In this document: one piece after another, positions 8,474 through 17,049 of the stretch
Position numbering within the stretch: the first letter of the stretch is position 1
Layout of the letters: each line of letters starts with the position of its first letter
Source of the DNA: JAIRVZ01 sp031553755
GTDB taxonomy: Bacteria; Bacteroidota; Bacteroidia; Bacteroidales; Azobacteroidaceae
NCBI GenBank assembly: GCA_031553755.1
Contig: JAVBKZ010000090.1
Coordinates: forward strand, 1-50,622
Length of the DNA: 50,622 nt
Direction: 5' to 3'
Position numbers and translations under genes: made by a program
Notes under the pieces: model-generated
The model's database searches: none
Told to the model about the DNA's origin: nothing
Seen by the model: the letters and a program-made list of their open reading frames with translations, nothing else

Positions 8474-9097
8474 ATGCCGGAAGCAGAAAAAATTCAAAAC
8501 ATAATCTGGGGAATCAGAGAAATAAAAAAATCTCCCGAAGAATTATTCGGCATGTTGGATAAAAAAGAACTTTATCTACCTAAACTTCAACAGATAACTT
8601 CCGACTGTAGAAAAGCCGAATGGCTTTCCATTCGTGTTCTCTTAAAAGAATTATTGAATGAAGAGAAAAAAATTCTTTACACCGAAACCGGAAAACCTTA
8701 TTTCGCCGATAATTCTTTTCAAATCAGCATCAGCCATACAAAAGGATATGTGGCGGTCGCTTTACATAAAGACAAGCCTGTAGGTATTGATATCGAGTAT
8801 ATTTCTCCTCGCATAAAAAAAATCAGAGATAAATTTCTGAGCGAAGACGAAATTACCAATATAGACCCCAATAATGAAATAATTCATTTATTGCTTCACT
8901 GGTCGGCCAAAGAAAGCATTTTCAAAGCCCTTGTACAAGAAAATGTAGATTTCAGGGAAAATATACACATCGAACCTTTTAAACCCATCGTAGGTATATT
9001 TTCTTCTTTTTCCGCCTATGAAACCCGAACGAAAGAAAAAAAATCATTTTTGGTATACTACAAAGTCACAAGCGATTATGTACTTACTTGTGTTTAA
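8474..9097 (+). CDS. 4'-phosphopantetheinyl transferase (Sfp type)
   Basis: 207 residues. The Sfp superfamily motifs are in order: GKPYFADNSFQISISHTKGY (substrate/CoA binding), GIDIEY with the Mg-binding Asp106 and Glu108, and WSAKESIFK (143-151) with the catalytic Glu/Lys. It transfers the phosphopantetheine arm from CoA to a carrier-protein Ser. The length fits the family. No carrier-protein or synthase gene is adjacent, so it probably serves fatty-acid ACP or a distant pathway. A poorly conserved C-terminus follows the motifs. Confidence 0.87.
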   Translation: MPEAEKIQNIIWGIREIKKSPEELFGMLDKKELYLPKLQQITSDCRKAEWLSIRVLLKELLNEEKKILYTETGKPYFADNSFQISISHTKGYVAVALHKDKPVGIDIEYISPRIKKIRDKFLSEDEITNIDPNNEIIHLLLHWSAKESIFKALVQENVDFRENIHIEPFKPIVGIFSSFSAYETRTKEKKSFLVYYKVTSDYVLTCV

Positions 9098-9117
9098 TTT
9101 AATGGAGAATTTAATTG

Positions 9118-9146
9118 AACCACATAAGGCACATAGGAAACATAAG
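9118..9146. repeat. Dispersed intergenic repeat, copy 2
   Basis: Starts AACCACATAAGGCACATAGG and matches 4495-4523 at 27 of 29 positions, same orientation. It begins 20 nt after the stop of the phosphopantetheinyl transferase. Confidence 0.7.
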
Positions 9147-9213
9147 ATTTTAGACAAAAGAACAAAGAATAGAAGACAAGTCTTAATTTCGAAATGTTAA
9201 TTTTGTTCAATTA

Positions 9214-9263
9214 TTTGTTCAGTATAAAAAAATAAATTTACTTTGCATTTCAAAGCACTTTTA
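9214..9263 (+). promoter_or_regulatory. Promoter with overlapping operator-like element (site 1)
   Basis: TTTG at 9214-9217, a 20-bp spacer and TTACTTTG at 9238-9245 form a near-consensus promoter. Overlapping the -7 element is a 23-bp element at 9241-9263 of the form CTTTG-N-A-N-TTCAAAG-N2-CTTTTA. It contains a CTTTG/CAAAG inverted repeat and recurs at 10206-10228 before creD with 19 of 23 identical positions. It is probably the binding site of the winged-helix regulator encoded at 9896. Confidence 0.55.
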
Positions 9264-9278
9264 ATAGCACATAAAAAA

Positions 9279-9884
9279 ATGACAAAAGAACTGGAAACAT
9301 TGCAGGAAATACGTAATCTGATGGAAAGAAACAGCAGATTCATCGGTTTAAGCGGATGGAGCGGAATTGCCGCCGGTATATGTGCTTTGGTTGGAGCGAC
9401 TCTCGCCTACCCTATCGTGACCAATCGTCTTGAAACACGCGAATATTATTCTGACTCCGAACTCAAAGCACTTATGTTTATCGGATTATTTACGTTTATT
9501 GCCGCGCTTATTTCCGCGTTTATCTTTACTTATTTCAAAACAAAAAAAGCGAATATCCCCGTTTTCGGAAAGGCAAGTAAAAGATTGACTTGGACAGTAA
9601 TGGTTCCTATTTTTGTAGGAGGCATTTTTTTATTAAAATTGATTTCCTGGAAAATTTTCGGATTAGTAGCTCCGGGATGTCTCATTTTTTATGGAATCGC
9701 TCTATTCGCGACCGGAAAACAAACGGTTAACGAAACCCGTTATCTTGCATATTGTGAGATGGCATTAGGATGTATCGCTCTTTTTAAAGTCGGATATGGA
9801 TTGTTCTTTTGGGCTATCGGATTCGGATTATTTCATATTCTCTACGGTGCCAGGATGTGGTATAAATACGAACGTAAACAATAA
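9279..9884 (+). CDS. Six-TM membrane protein, partner of the winged-helix regulator
   Basis: Taken from the ATG at 9279, because an in-frame TTG at 9243 would sit inside the promoter. About 201 residues with six hydrophobic segments (roughly 20-42, 62-86, 101-120, 126-145, 155-175 and 176-193), opening with a soluble stretch MTKELETLQEIRNLMERNSR. I do not recognise a named family. It lies 11 nt before the regulator gene, and this gene order (membrane protein, small wHTH regulator, CreD) suggests it senses envelope state and acts with the regulator. That role is inference. Confidence 0.75.
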   Translation: MTKELETLQEIRNLMERNSRFIGLSGWSGIAAGICALVGATLAYPIVTNRLETREYYSDSELKALMFIGLFTFIAALISAFIFTYFKTKKANIPVFGKASKRLTWTVMVPIFVGGIFLLKLISWKIFGLVAPGCLIFYGIALFATGKQTVNETRYLAYCEMALGCIALFKVGYGLFFWAIGFGLFHILYGARMWYKYERKQ

Positions 9885-9895
9885 TTCGTTGGCCC

Positions 9896-10189
9896 ATGAA
9901 TATAGAGAATCTAAATAAAGCATTCGACAACAGGATACGGCTTGGAATCATGAGTATCCTGATGGTCGATGACGAAATGAATTTTAATTCTTTAAAAGAA
10001 ATACTGCAAGTTACAGACGGAAACCTCGCATCACACCTCAAAGGGCTTGAAGAAATCGGGTATATCACTGTAAAAAAAGGATTTATAGGAAGAAAAACGA
10101 ATACAACCTACGAAGTAACTTTAAATGGGAAAAAAGCATTTCAAGAACATCTGAACGCGCTTGAAGATTTAATTAAAAATACAAAATAA
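9896..10189 (+). CDS. Winged-helix transcriptional regulator (MarR/ArsR-like fold)
   Basis: 97 residues. A single winged-helix domain: IRLGIMSILMVDDEMNFNSL (first helices), LKEILQVTDGNLASHLKGLE (recognition helix), and the wing YITVKKGFIGRKTNTTYEVT, ending in a helix LNALEDLIKN. It resembles the PF13601-type winged-helix proteins. It has no effector domain, so the signal probably comes through the membrane protein encoded 11 nt upstream. The duplicated 23-bp element before its own operon and before creD is the obvious candidate target. Confidence 0.85.
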   Translation: MNIENLNKAFDNRIRLGIMSILMVDDEMNFNSLKEILQVTDGNLASHLKGLEEIGYITVKKGFIGRKTNTTYEVTLNGKKAFQEHLNALEDLIKNTK

Positions 10190-10202
10190 TTTTTTTATCC
10201 TT

Positions 10203-10228
10203 GAACTTTGAAATTCAAAGTGCTTTTA
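10203..10228 (+). promoter_or_regulatory. Operator-like element before creD (site 2)
   Basis: 10206-10228 repeats the element at 9241-9263 (CTTTG-N-A-N-TTCAAAG-N2-CTTTTA) with 4 differences in 23. It contains the palindrome CTTTGAAATTCAAAG. A weak -7 match, GAACTTTG at 10203-10210, overlaps it just as the promoter overlaps site 1, so a bound regulator would block both promoters. Confidence 0.5.
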
Positions 10229-10252
10229 TAAACAATTAAAATAAAAACAAAA

Positions 10253-11647
10253 ATGGAAACAAAAGATCATTTCGAACAAGAAGAAATTCAATTTGAAGAA
10301 AACAAAGAAGCACAATACGCGCACCGTATATGGAACAAAACAAAATCAAAAGGCACATCACTTACCCTGAAAGGAATCGGCATCTTCATCTTAATATTGT
10401 TGATGCAAATTCCCACATCGATGATTTCAGACTTAGTAAGAGAAAGAAAATCACGTCAGGAGGAAGTCCAGCAAGAAGTTAGTTCAAAGTGGGCGAATAG
10501 CCAGACTTTATCCGGTCCGATATTAATCATTCCTTATAAAAAACCGGTAACAGTAGATAAAAATGAGAAAATGGAATATGTTACGGAAAACCTATATATT
10601 CTACCTGAAAAATTGGATATTCAAGGAGTTGTAAATCCACAAAACCGGCACAGAAGTATATTTGATGTCACTGTCTATCAATCGGAATTATCATTTAAAG
10701 GTTATTTCGCGCCTGTCATCCTCGAAAATTTGGATATCCCGGCAAGCGACTTGCTTTTAAATAAAGCGCATGTATATTTCGGATTATCCGATTTTCGAGG
10801 CATCGAAGAACAACTATCTATACAGCTCGATGGAAAAACTTATGAATTAAGCGCGTCGGATATGTTGAGTTCTGTAACGTCAAACGCTCTTTCATCTCCG
10901 ATTTTGTTATCATCCGAAAATCTGGAAGGAGAACATCATTTTGAAATGAACTTGAATATTAAAGGATCAGGAAATCTTCTCTTCACTCCTATCGGAAAAA
11001 CAAACAATACAAATTTGAAATCATCATGGCAAAATCCGTCATTCACCGGCTCTTTTTTACCAAATTCTCCTGCCGAAATTTCTGACTCCGGTTTTTCCGC
11101 CGGTTGGAAAGTTTTGTACCTGAACCGGAATTATCCTCAAATATGGAAAAATCAAATATATAACACAAATGAATCAACTTACGGAGTTTCATTGCTTCAA
11201 TCAACTGATTCTTATGCCAAAACGGATCGTTCGGTTAAATATTCCATTCTGTTTATCGCTCTCACTTTCGGGTTGTATTTCTTTATTGAAATTCTTCAAA
11301 AGAAAAAAGTACATCCTTTGCAATATGGTTTGGTTGGAATCGGATTAAGTGTGTTTTATGCTTTATTATTGTCGATAAGTGAATATATATCATTCGATTA
11401 CGCATACTTGACAGCGGCAATAGCCACAATAACGCTGATTACATTATACACCAAAGGCGCTTTCGGGAAATGGAAAATCGCATCCATTTTTGGAGTTGTA
11501 TTATCCGCATTATATGGCTTCATTTATATTTTGATTCAGTTACAAGATGGCGCTTTGTTGTTTGGAAGCATCGGATTGTTCCTTGTATTGGCGGTATTGA
11601 TGTATTATTCACGTAAAATTGATTGGTATGGAAAAGTAGAGGCTTAA
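10253..11647 (+). CDS. creD: CreD-like inner-membrane protein
   Basis: 464 residues with a cytoplasmic charged N-terminus, one TM at about 37-58, a large periplasmic domain (60-325) and a cluster of about five TM segments at 330-460. The segment LKGIGIFILILLMQIPTSMISDLVRERKSRQEE and the following SGPILIIPY are hallmark CreD sequence. CreD proteins are linked to envelope integrity and antimicrobial resistance, but their biochemistry is unclear. It follows the winged-helix regulator by 63 nt and carries the second copy of the operator-like element, so it is probably the main regulated gene of this locus. Confidence 0.88.
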   Translation: METKDHFEQEEIQFEENKEAQYAHRIWNKTKSKGTSLTLKGIGIFILILLMQIPTSMISDLVRERKSRQEEVQQEVSSKWANSQTLSGPILIIPYKKPVTVDKNEKMEYVTENLYILPEKLDIQGVVNPQNRHRSIFDVTVYQSELSFKGYFAPVILENLDIPASDLLLNKAHVYFGLSDFRGIEEQLSIQLDGKTYELSASDMLSSVTSNALSSPILLSSENLEGEHHFEMNLNIKGSGNLLFTPIGKTNNTNLKSSWQNPSFTGSFLPNSPAEISDSGFSAGWKVLYLNRNYPQIWKNQIYNTNESTYGVSLLQSTDSYAKTDRSVKYSILFIALTFGLYFFIEILQKKKVHPLQYGLVGIGLSVFYALLLSISEYISFDYAYLTAAIATITLITLYTKGAFGKWKIASIFGVVLSALYGFIYILIQLQDGALLFGSIGLFLVLAVLMYYSRKIDWYGKVEA

Positions 11648-11656
11648 ATTAAAGAA

Positions 11657-11731
11657 TTTTTCCCGCAGATTACGCTGAATACGCAGATTGAGAATATTAA
11701 ATATAGGAATCCGCGTATTCTGCGGGAAAAA
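11657..11731. repeat. Large imperfect inverted repeat between creD and the phosphatase gene
   Basis: Left arm begins TTTTTCCCGCAGA (11657) and right arm ends TCTGCGGGAAAAA (11731). The inner parts also pair (AATACGC / GCGTATT) around an AT-rich centre. The left arm holds an internal partial duplication of an ACGCxGA unit. It lies between convergent genes. On either strand the stem is followed by A residues and not by a T tract, so it is not a classical terminator; a REP-like element is likelier. Confidence 0.6.
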
Positions 11732-11809
11732 TAAAAACGGTCATCAAATGCTAAAATCTATCTATAAACATACGATACCTTTGGTATTGGCAATAGTAAC
11801 TTGAATTAC

Positions 11810-13465
11810 TTATTTTTTCGATTCAACCAACAAATTCTTCAATGAATCAGGCAAATAAAACGTATCATTTTTATCCACATAAACAATCACCGAATTTAAT
11901 TTGATTTCTTTTCCATTGAAAACAACAATGTTTGTATTAGGAGAAATTTGCAGTTCATTTTTCCCTTTTTTAACCTCCAACACAGGAAGAGAATCCTTAG
12001 AACCGGATTTACGAATTTTATATTCGCATCCATGAAAAACTTCCGGGTGTTTAGCGAAATATTTTTTCGTATACTCGGGCATCGGCTTAGATAATTTCAG
12101 CGAACGCGACATATACCCCGCTAATTCCGTATTTCTCATTAATCCGGTCGGACGCTTTCCTGACGGGTCGTAAATCGCGAGCAAAACTTCTTCTCCCGTA
12201 TGTCCACCGGTTGTAAATCCGAAACATGTTTTTTCATTTAGAATTCCGGTTATCACTTTTTTTAGATTCGTGCCTTTCATCCTTTCATCATTCGAAAGTT
12301 CGCTTTTTTTATAATCCTCGGATGATAATATATTTTTTACATCTTTGTCTGATAAGTCAATGTTTGTATATTCCTTAAACAACGATTTTAAATCGTCAGG
12401 CATTGTCTCATGAATTTTCCTCGTCAGATTTTCAGCTGTTATTTTATATCCCGATATATTTTTGAACAAATCGTCTTTTGTTAATTTGGAATAATCGGCG
12501 CATCTTCCCGAACCTATACTGATACCACTATTGCCATGATCTGAAACTATAATTACAATAGTTTCTTCATTTTTACGCGCGAAATCGAGCGCTACTCCAC
12601 ACGCTTTATCAAAAGCCAACGTTTCTGTAATCATCGCGATAGCGTCATTGGCATGAGCCGCCCAATCTATTTTACTACCTTCCACCATCAGGAAAAAACC
12701 ATTCTGATTTTGAGATAATTTCCCAATCGCCTTACCTGTCATTTCAGCTAAAGAAGGCGTCAAAGTCGAATCCCTATCCAAGTCATAAGGCATATCATAA
12801 TCATGAAAAAGCGCCCAAATTTTATTTCCTTTATAAGTCCTGAATCCGTTGACATCATTCAAAAAAACGCCGTATCCTTCTCCTTTCAAGTAATTTTTAC
12901 ATTCTTCATTAATTATTTTTGTTCCTCCGGCAAACACAACATCTATTCCATTATGAACCATTTGAGGAGCAATCCATTCGTATTTACTTCTTTTGTAAGA
13001 ATGCGCGGAGCAATCAGCCGGAGTAGCGTGAGGAAATTCACAGGTCACAACCAATCCTGTTGATATTTTTTTCTCTATTTTAGCAGCTTCCAGCACAGTC
13101 ATCAATGGTTGATAAGCTTTTTCCGGATCCATCGGACTCATATCGTTTTCTTTGTCAGCGACCGGATAAGTGGAAACATAACCTGCCAGGCTGGGAATTC
13201 CTGTCATGTAACATGAAGTTGTAGGAGCGGAATCGCCTATAGGGGCATTCGAAGAATAAGTCAACATCGTTCCGCAAATAAAAGGGTCTATATTCAAAGA
13301 CGGTTTATCGGGATTGTTATACCACTGATACCAACGAGCGGATGAATATGTAGCCAATGATGTTCCGTCGGGTATCATCAGGATAATATTTTTTATTTTT
13401 TTACCTTCTCCAAAAATATTTAAAACAAAAAAACAGGCAACTAATAAAAACAAGTATTTTTTCAT
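11810..13465 (-). CDS. Secreted alkaline phosphatase (PhoA superfamily)
   Basis: 551 residues with signal peptide MKKYLFLLVACFFVLNIFG. Metal and catalytic motifs of alkaline phosphatase are in order: IPDGTS (Asp33), GDSAPTTS with nucleophile Ser79, VEGSKIDWAAHAND (metal Glu/Asp/His), VSDHGN (Asp-His) and TGGHTGEE (His). It should hydrolyse phosphate monoesters in the periplasm. A C-terminal ~90-residue extension after the catalytic core (YKIRKSGSKDSLPVLEVKKG onward) looks like a small beta domain. It is monocistronic and divergent from purH. The strict phoA orthology of E. coli is not claimed. Confidence 0.87.
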   Translation of the reverse strand: MKKYLFLLVACFFVLNIFGEGKKIKNIILMIPDGTSLATYSSARWYQWYNNPDKPSLNIDPFICGTMLTYSSNAPIGDSAPTTSCYMTGIPSLAGYVSTYPVADKENDMSPMDPEKAYQPLMTVLEAAKIEKKISTGLVVTCEFPHATPADCSAHSYKRSKYEWIAPQMVHNGIDVVFAGGTKIINEECKNYLKGEGYGVFLNDVNGFRTYKGNKIWALFHDYDMPYDLDRDSTLTPSLAEMTGKAIGKLSQNQNGFFLMVEGSKIDWAAHANDAIAMITETLAFDKACGVALDFARKNEETIVIIVSDHGNSGISIGSGRCADYSKLTKDDLFKNISGYKITAENLTRKIHETMPDDLKSLFKEYTNIDLSDKDVKNILSSEDYKKSELSNDERMKGTNLKKVITGILNEKTCFGFTTGGHTGEEVLLAIYDPSGKRPTGLMRNTELAGYMSRSLKLSKPMPEYTKKYFAKHPEVFHGCEYKIRKSGSKDSLPVLEVKKGKNELQISPNTNIVVFNGKEIKLNSVIVYVDKNDTFYLPDSLKNLLVESKK

Positions 13466-13498
13466 TATTATGACTTTTTAATATACAAATTTGACGTA

Positions 13499-13534
13499 CA
13501 AAGATAATAGTTTAAAACAAATTGCGTAATTTTG
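13499..13534. promoter_or_regulatory. Divergent -7 elements: alkaline phosphatase and purH
   Basis: The minus strand reads TATCTTTG at 13499-13506 (phosphatase gene). The plus strand reads TAATTTTG at 13527-13534 (35 nt before purH). Both match TAnnTTTG and are separated by 20 bp. No -33 element at proper spacing was found for either. Confidence 0.55.
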
Positions 13535-13568
13535 CCATTCTTAAAATCATTAATATAAAAACGTAATT

Positions 13569-15092
13569 ATGTCTGCTACAAGGAAAATCAAAAACGCGCT
13601 TATTTCGGTATATCACAAAGATGGTTTGGATGCGATTCTTAGCAAGTTGAATCAGGAAGGTGTCGCTTTTTATTCAACGGGAGGTACTCAGGAATTCATC
13701 GAATCTTTGGGATTTCCGTGCAATTCCGTTGAAGGACTTACCGGATATCCGTCAATACTCGGAGGACGTGTTAAAACCTTGCATCCGAAAGTGTTCGGAG
13801 GAATCCTTTCCCGCAGAGATAACGAATCGGACAACCGCCAAATCGCGGAATATGAAATACCGGAAATCGACTTGGTTATCGTTGATTTATATCCGTTCAG
13901 AGAAACAGTAGCTTCAGGCGCGGATGAACAATCTATTATTGAGAAAATAGATATAGGCGGAATTTCCTTAATACGCGCGGCTGCCAAAAACTTTAAAGAC
14001 GTTGTTATCGTTGCATCCAAAGACCAGTATACTCCTTTATACGAATTACTGAATGAAAACGGAGCAAACACTACGTTGGAAGACCGTAAATGGTTTGCGA
14101 AAGAAGCGTTTGCCGTATCTTCGGGTTACGATTCCGCTATTTTCAATTATTTCGACGGAGAAGAAGGTTCTTTTTTCCGTTGCGCCGTAGACGAAGCCAA
14201 AGTACTTCGTTATGGAGAAAATCCGCACCAAAAAGGAATTTTTTACGGTAAATTCGAAGATGCTTTCGAACAATTACAAGGTAAAGAAATTTCTTACAAC
14301 AACTTGCTTGATATTGACGCGGCTGTAAGTCTCATCAATGAATTCGATGAAATAACATTCGCGATATTGAAACACAACAACGCGTGTGGAATCGCTTCCA
14401 GGCCAACCGTACTTGAAGCATGGAACGACGCGTTAGTTGCCGACCCTGTATCGGCTTTTGGCGGAATATTGATTACAAACGGAATTATAGACAAAGTTTC
14501 CGCCGAAGAAATCAATAAAATATTCTTCGAAGTTATCATTGCTCCCGACTACGACACCGACGCGTTGGAAGTGTTGATGCAAAAGAAAAACAGAATCATT
14601 CTTATTCAAAAAAATATCAAACAATCTCCGGTTCAATTCCGTTCATTATTGAATGGCGTACTTGTTCAGGATAAAGATTTGAGTATTCAAACCGAATCTG
14701 ATTTGAAAACGGTAACGGAAAAACAGCCAACATCGCGCGAAATCGAGGATTTGTTGTTTGCTAATAAATTAGTAAAAAACACAAAATCAAACGCGATTAT
14801 TTTGGCGAAAAACAAACAACTTTGCGCAAGCGGAGTTGGACAAACTTCTCGGGTTGACGCTCTCAGGCAAGCAATTGAAAAAGCGAAATCATTCAATTTC
14901 GATTTAGATGGAGCTGTTATGGCTTCTGACGCGTTTTTCCCATTCCCCGACTGTGTTGAAATAGCGAAACAAGCAGGTGTTAACGCTGTTATCCAGCCCG
15001 GAGGCTCAATTAAAGACGAATTGTCTATAAATTATTGCGATGAAAACAACATGGCAATGGTAATGACAGGAATCAGACATTTTAAACACTAA
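13569..15092 (+). CDS. purH: Bifunctional AICAR transformylase / IMP cyclohydrolase
   Basis: 507 residues. The N-terminal MGS-like IMP cyclohydrolase domain starts KIKNALISVYHKDGL and contains STGGTQEFIESLG, GYPSILGGRVKTLHPKVFGG and IDIGGISLIRAAAKNFKDV. The AICARFT domain follows with LRYGENPHQ, LKHNNACGIAS, DPVSAFGG and C-terminal FPFPDCVEIA. It catalyses the last two steps of IMP synthesis. The length is close to the family's usual ~520. It begins a probable long transcription unit: mreB starts only 7 nt after its stop. Confidence 0.95.
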   Translation: MSATRKIKNALISVYHKDGLDAILSKLNQEGVAFYSTGGTQEFIESLGFPCNSVEGLTGYPSILGGRVKTLHPKVFGGILSRRDNESDNRQIAEYEIPEIDLVIVDLYPFRETVASGADEQSIIEKIDIGGISLIRAAAKNFKDVVIVASKDQYTPLYELLNENGANTTLEDRKWFAKEAFAVSSGYDSAIFNYFDGEEGSFFRCAVDEAKVLRYGENPHQKGIFYGKFEDAFEQLQGKEISYNNLLDIDAAVSLINEFDEITFAILKHNNACGIASRPTVLEAWNDALVADPVSAFGGILITNGIIDKVSAEEINKIFFEVIIAPDYDTDALEVLMQKKNRIILIQKNIKQSPVQFRSLLNGVLVQDKDLSIQTESDLKTVTEKQPTSREIEDLLFANKLVKNTKSNAIILAKNKQLCASGVGQTSRVDALRQAIEKAKSFNFDLDGAVMASDAFFPFPDCVEIAKQAGVNAVIQPGGSIKDELSINYCDENNMAMVMTGIRHFKH

Positions 15093-15099
15093 TTAATTT

Positions 15100-16119
15100 A
15101 TGGGATTATTTTCATTCACCCAAGAAATAGCGATGGACCTCGGCACGGCCAATACCATCATTATCAGCAATGGAAAAATTGTTGTTGATGAGCCGTCTGT
15201 CGTGGCTTTAGATCGGCGCACGGATAAAGTTCTCGCGATAGGAGAAAAAGCAAGACAAATGCACGGAAAAGCTCACGAAAATATCAAAACGATTCGTCCG
15301 TTGCGGGATGGTGTAATCGCGGATTTTTATGCCGCGGAACAAATGATCAGAGGAATGATAAAAATGATTAATAAGAAAAGCCGTTTTTTTACGCCTTCCC
15401 TTCGAATGGTTGTTTGTATTCCATCCGGAAGTACGGAAGTTGAAATCAGGGCTGTTCGTGACTCCGCTGAACATGCCGGCGGCCGTGATGTTTATATGAT
15501 TTACGAACCGATGGCAGCTGCTATCGGAATCGGAATAGACGTAGAAGCTCCCGAAGGAAACATGATTGTTGATATAGGTGGAGGAACCACCGAAATCGCG
15601 GTTATCTCACTTGGAGGAATTGTTTCGAATAAATCTATCCGCATTGCCGGAGACGATTTGACTGCCGACATCGTAGAATACATGGGACGCCAACATAATA
15701 TGCGCATTGGAGAACGTTCGGCCGAATTAATAAAAATGAATGTCGGTTCTGCCATCGTCAATCTCGAAAATCCTCCTGAGGATTTTATTATTCATGGTCC
15801 GAACCGGATGACTGCGCTTCCGATGGAAGTTCCGGTTTCTTATCAGGAAATCGCTCATTGTATCGACAAATCTATTTCAAAAATAGAAATGGCTGTATTG
15901 AGCGCCTTAGAACAAACTCCTCCCGAATTATATGCCGACATTGTACGCAATGGTATTTATTTAGCCGGTGGAGGCGCGTTGCTAAGAGGATTAGATAAAC
16001 GTTTACAAGATAAAATCAACATCAAATTCCATATAGCTAAAGATCCGCTACATGCTGTGGCAGTAGGTACCGGAGTCGCTCTGAAAAATATAGATAAGTT
16101 TAATTTCCTTATCAGATAA
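15100..16119 (+). CDS. mreB: Rod-shape determining actin homologue MreB
   Basis: 339 residues. The actin-fold nucleotide motifs are clear: phosphate-1 MDLGTANT (12-19), phosphate-2 IVDIGGGTTE, and the adenosine motif YLAGGGALLRGLD. It forms membrane-associated filaments that organise the elongasome. It starts 7 nt after purH and is followed, after a 75-nt gap with a repeat, by mreC, mreD, mrdA and rodA. Length is normal for the family. Confidence 0.95.
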   Translation: MGLFSFTQEIAMDLGTANTIIISNGKIVVDEPSVVALDRRTDKVLAIGEKARQMHGKAHENIKTIRPLRDGVIADFYAAEQMIRGMIKMINKKSRFFTPSLRMVVCIPSGSTEVEIRAVRDSAEHAGGRDVYMIYEPMAAAIGIGIDVEAPEGNMIVDIGGGTTEIAVISLGGIVSNKSIRIAGDDLTADIVEYMGRQHNMRIGERSAELIKMNVGSAIVNLENPPEDFIIHGPNRMTALPMEVPVSYQEIAHCIDKSISKIEMAVLSALEQTPPELYADIVRNGIYLAGGGALLRGLDKRLQDKINIKFHIAKDPLHAVAVGTGVALKNIDKFNFLIR

Positions 16120-16120
16120 T

Positions 16121-16190
16121 AATGGTGAATAGTGAATGGTGAATAGAAAAATTATTCACTCACTATTCACTACTCTCTACTTACTACCCT
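16121..16190. repeat. Imperfect tandem and inverted repeat between mreB and mreC
   Basis: Degenerate 7-8-bp units (GGTGAATAGTGAATGGTGAA) are followed by their complement (ATTCACTCACTATTCACTAC). The transcript can fold into a weak imperfect hairpin within the mre operon. Function unknown. Confidence 0.55.
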
Positions 16191-16194
16191 ATTC

Positions 16195-17049
16195 ATGCGT
16201 ACACTTTTTGCTTTTCTTGCTAAAAATACCCATTGGTTGCTATTTGTATTATTGGTTGTTTTATCAATAGTATTAATTGTCAAAAATAATGACTTTCAGC
16301 AAAGCAAATACGTGGCAATAGAAAACGACATTGTTGGAACCGTTTATTCGGCGACTCACTCCATTACATCATATATCCGTTTAAAAGCAATCAATGAAGA
16401 TTTGCTTGAAAACACCGCGAGATTAGAAAGCAGGATCCAATATCTTGAAAATCAAATCGGTATAATGAAAGATTCTACGATTGCCAAAGAAATCATAAAC
16501 CGGATAGATGTCGATTCTTTTTATCTCTATAACTTTACGATGGCTAAAGTTGTCAACAACAACATTGCCAAATTTGACAACCTTATTACCCTCAATAAAG
16601 GCGCTACGGATGGGATTGTTCCCGGAATGGGTGTTTTTTCAGGAGGAGGAGTTGTAGGCGCGGTAATGATTGTCTCCGAGCACTATTCGGTAGCGATGTC
16701 TGTACTCAATTCAAAATCAAGATTAAGTTGTAAGATAAAAAACTCAAACTATTTTGGCTCTTTGCGCTGGAATGGCGAAAGTATACGTTACGCGTATCTT
16801 GAAGAACTTCCCGGACATGCGATTTTTCAAACGGGAGACACAATTGTAACCAGCGATTATTCATCATTATTTCCGGAAGGAATTTTAGTCGGAACAATTG
16901 TTGGGCAACAACCCAAAGGGGATTTAACATCACTAAAAATTCTTTTATCTACAGATTTCGGAGCATTAAACGATGTACTGATAGTCAACAGGAAAAACAA
17001 TGAAGAACAACAACAATTAGAAACAAAAGCGGAAAATTATGGGCATTGA
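16195..17049 (+). CDS. mreC: Rod-shape determining protein MreC
   Basis: 284 residues: one N-terminal TM (LFVLLVVLSIVLIV), a coiled-coil region (about 60-100, LLENTARLESRIQYLENQ) and the periplasmic double beta-barrel with the MreC landmarks NLITLNKGATDGI, GMGVFSGGGVVGAV and QTGDTIVTSDYSSLFPEGI. It links the cytoplasmic MreB filament to PBP2 in the periplasm. It overlaps mreD by 11 nt. Confidence 0.93.
   Translation: MRTLFAFLAKNTHWLLFVLLVVLSIVLIVKNNDFQQSKYVAIENDIVGTVYSATHSITSYIRLKAINEDLLENTARLESRIQYLENQIGIMKDSTIAKEIINRIDVDSFYLYNFTMAKVVNNNIAKFDNLITLNKGATDGIVPGMGVFSGGGVVGAVMIVSEHYSVAMSVLNSKSRLSCKIKNSNYFGSLRWNGESIRYAYLEELPGHAIFQTGDTIVTSDYSSLFPEGILVGTIVGQQPKGDLTSLKILLSTDFGALNDVLIVNRKNNEEQQQLETKAENYGH

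Noticed and set aside
8681..9245. Carrier-protein or synthase cluster around the phosphopantetheinyl transferase
   Set aside because: No ACP-like DSL motif or synthase domain is visible in the neighbouring genes.
11657..11731. Bidirectional rho-independent terminator
   Set aside because: T runs precede and A runs follow the stem on both strands, the opposite of what a terminator needs; listed as an inverted repeat.
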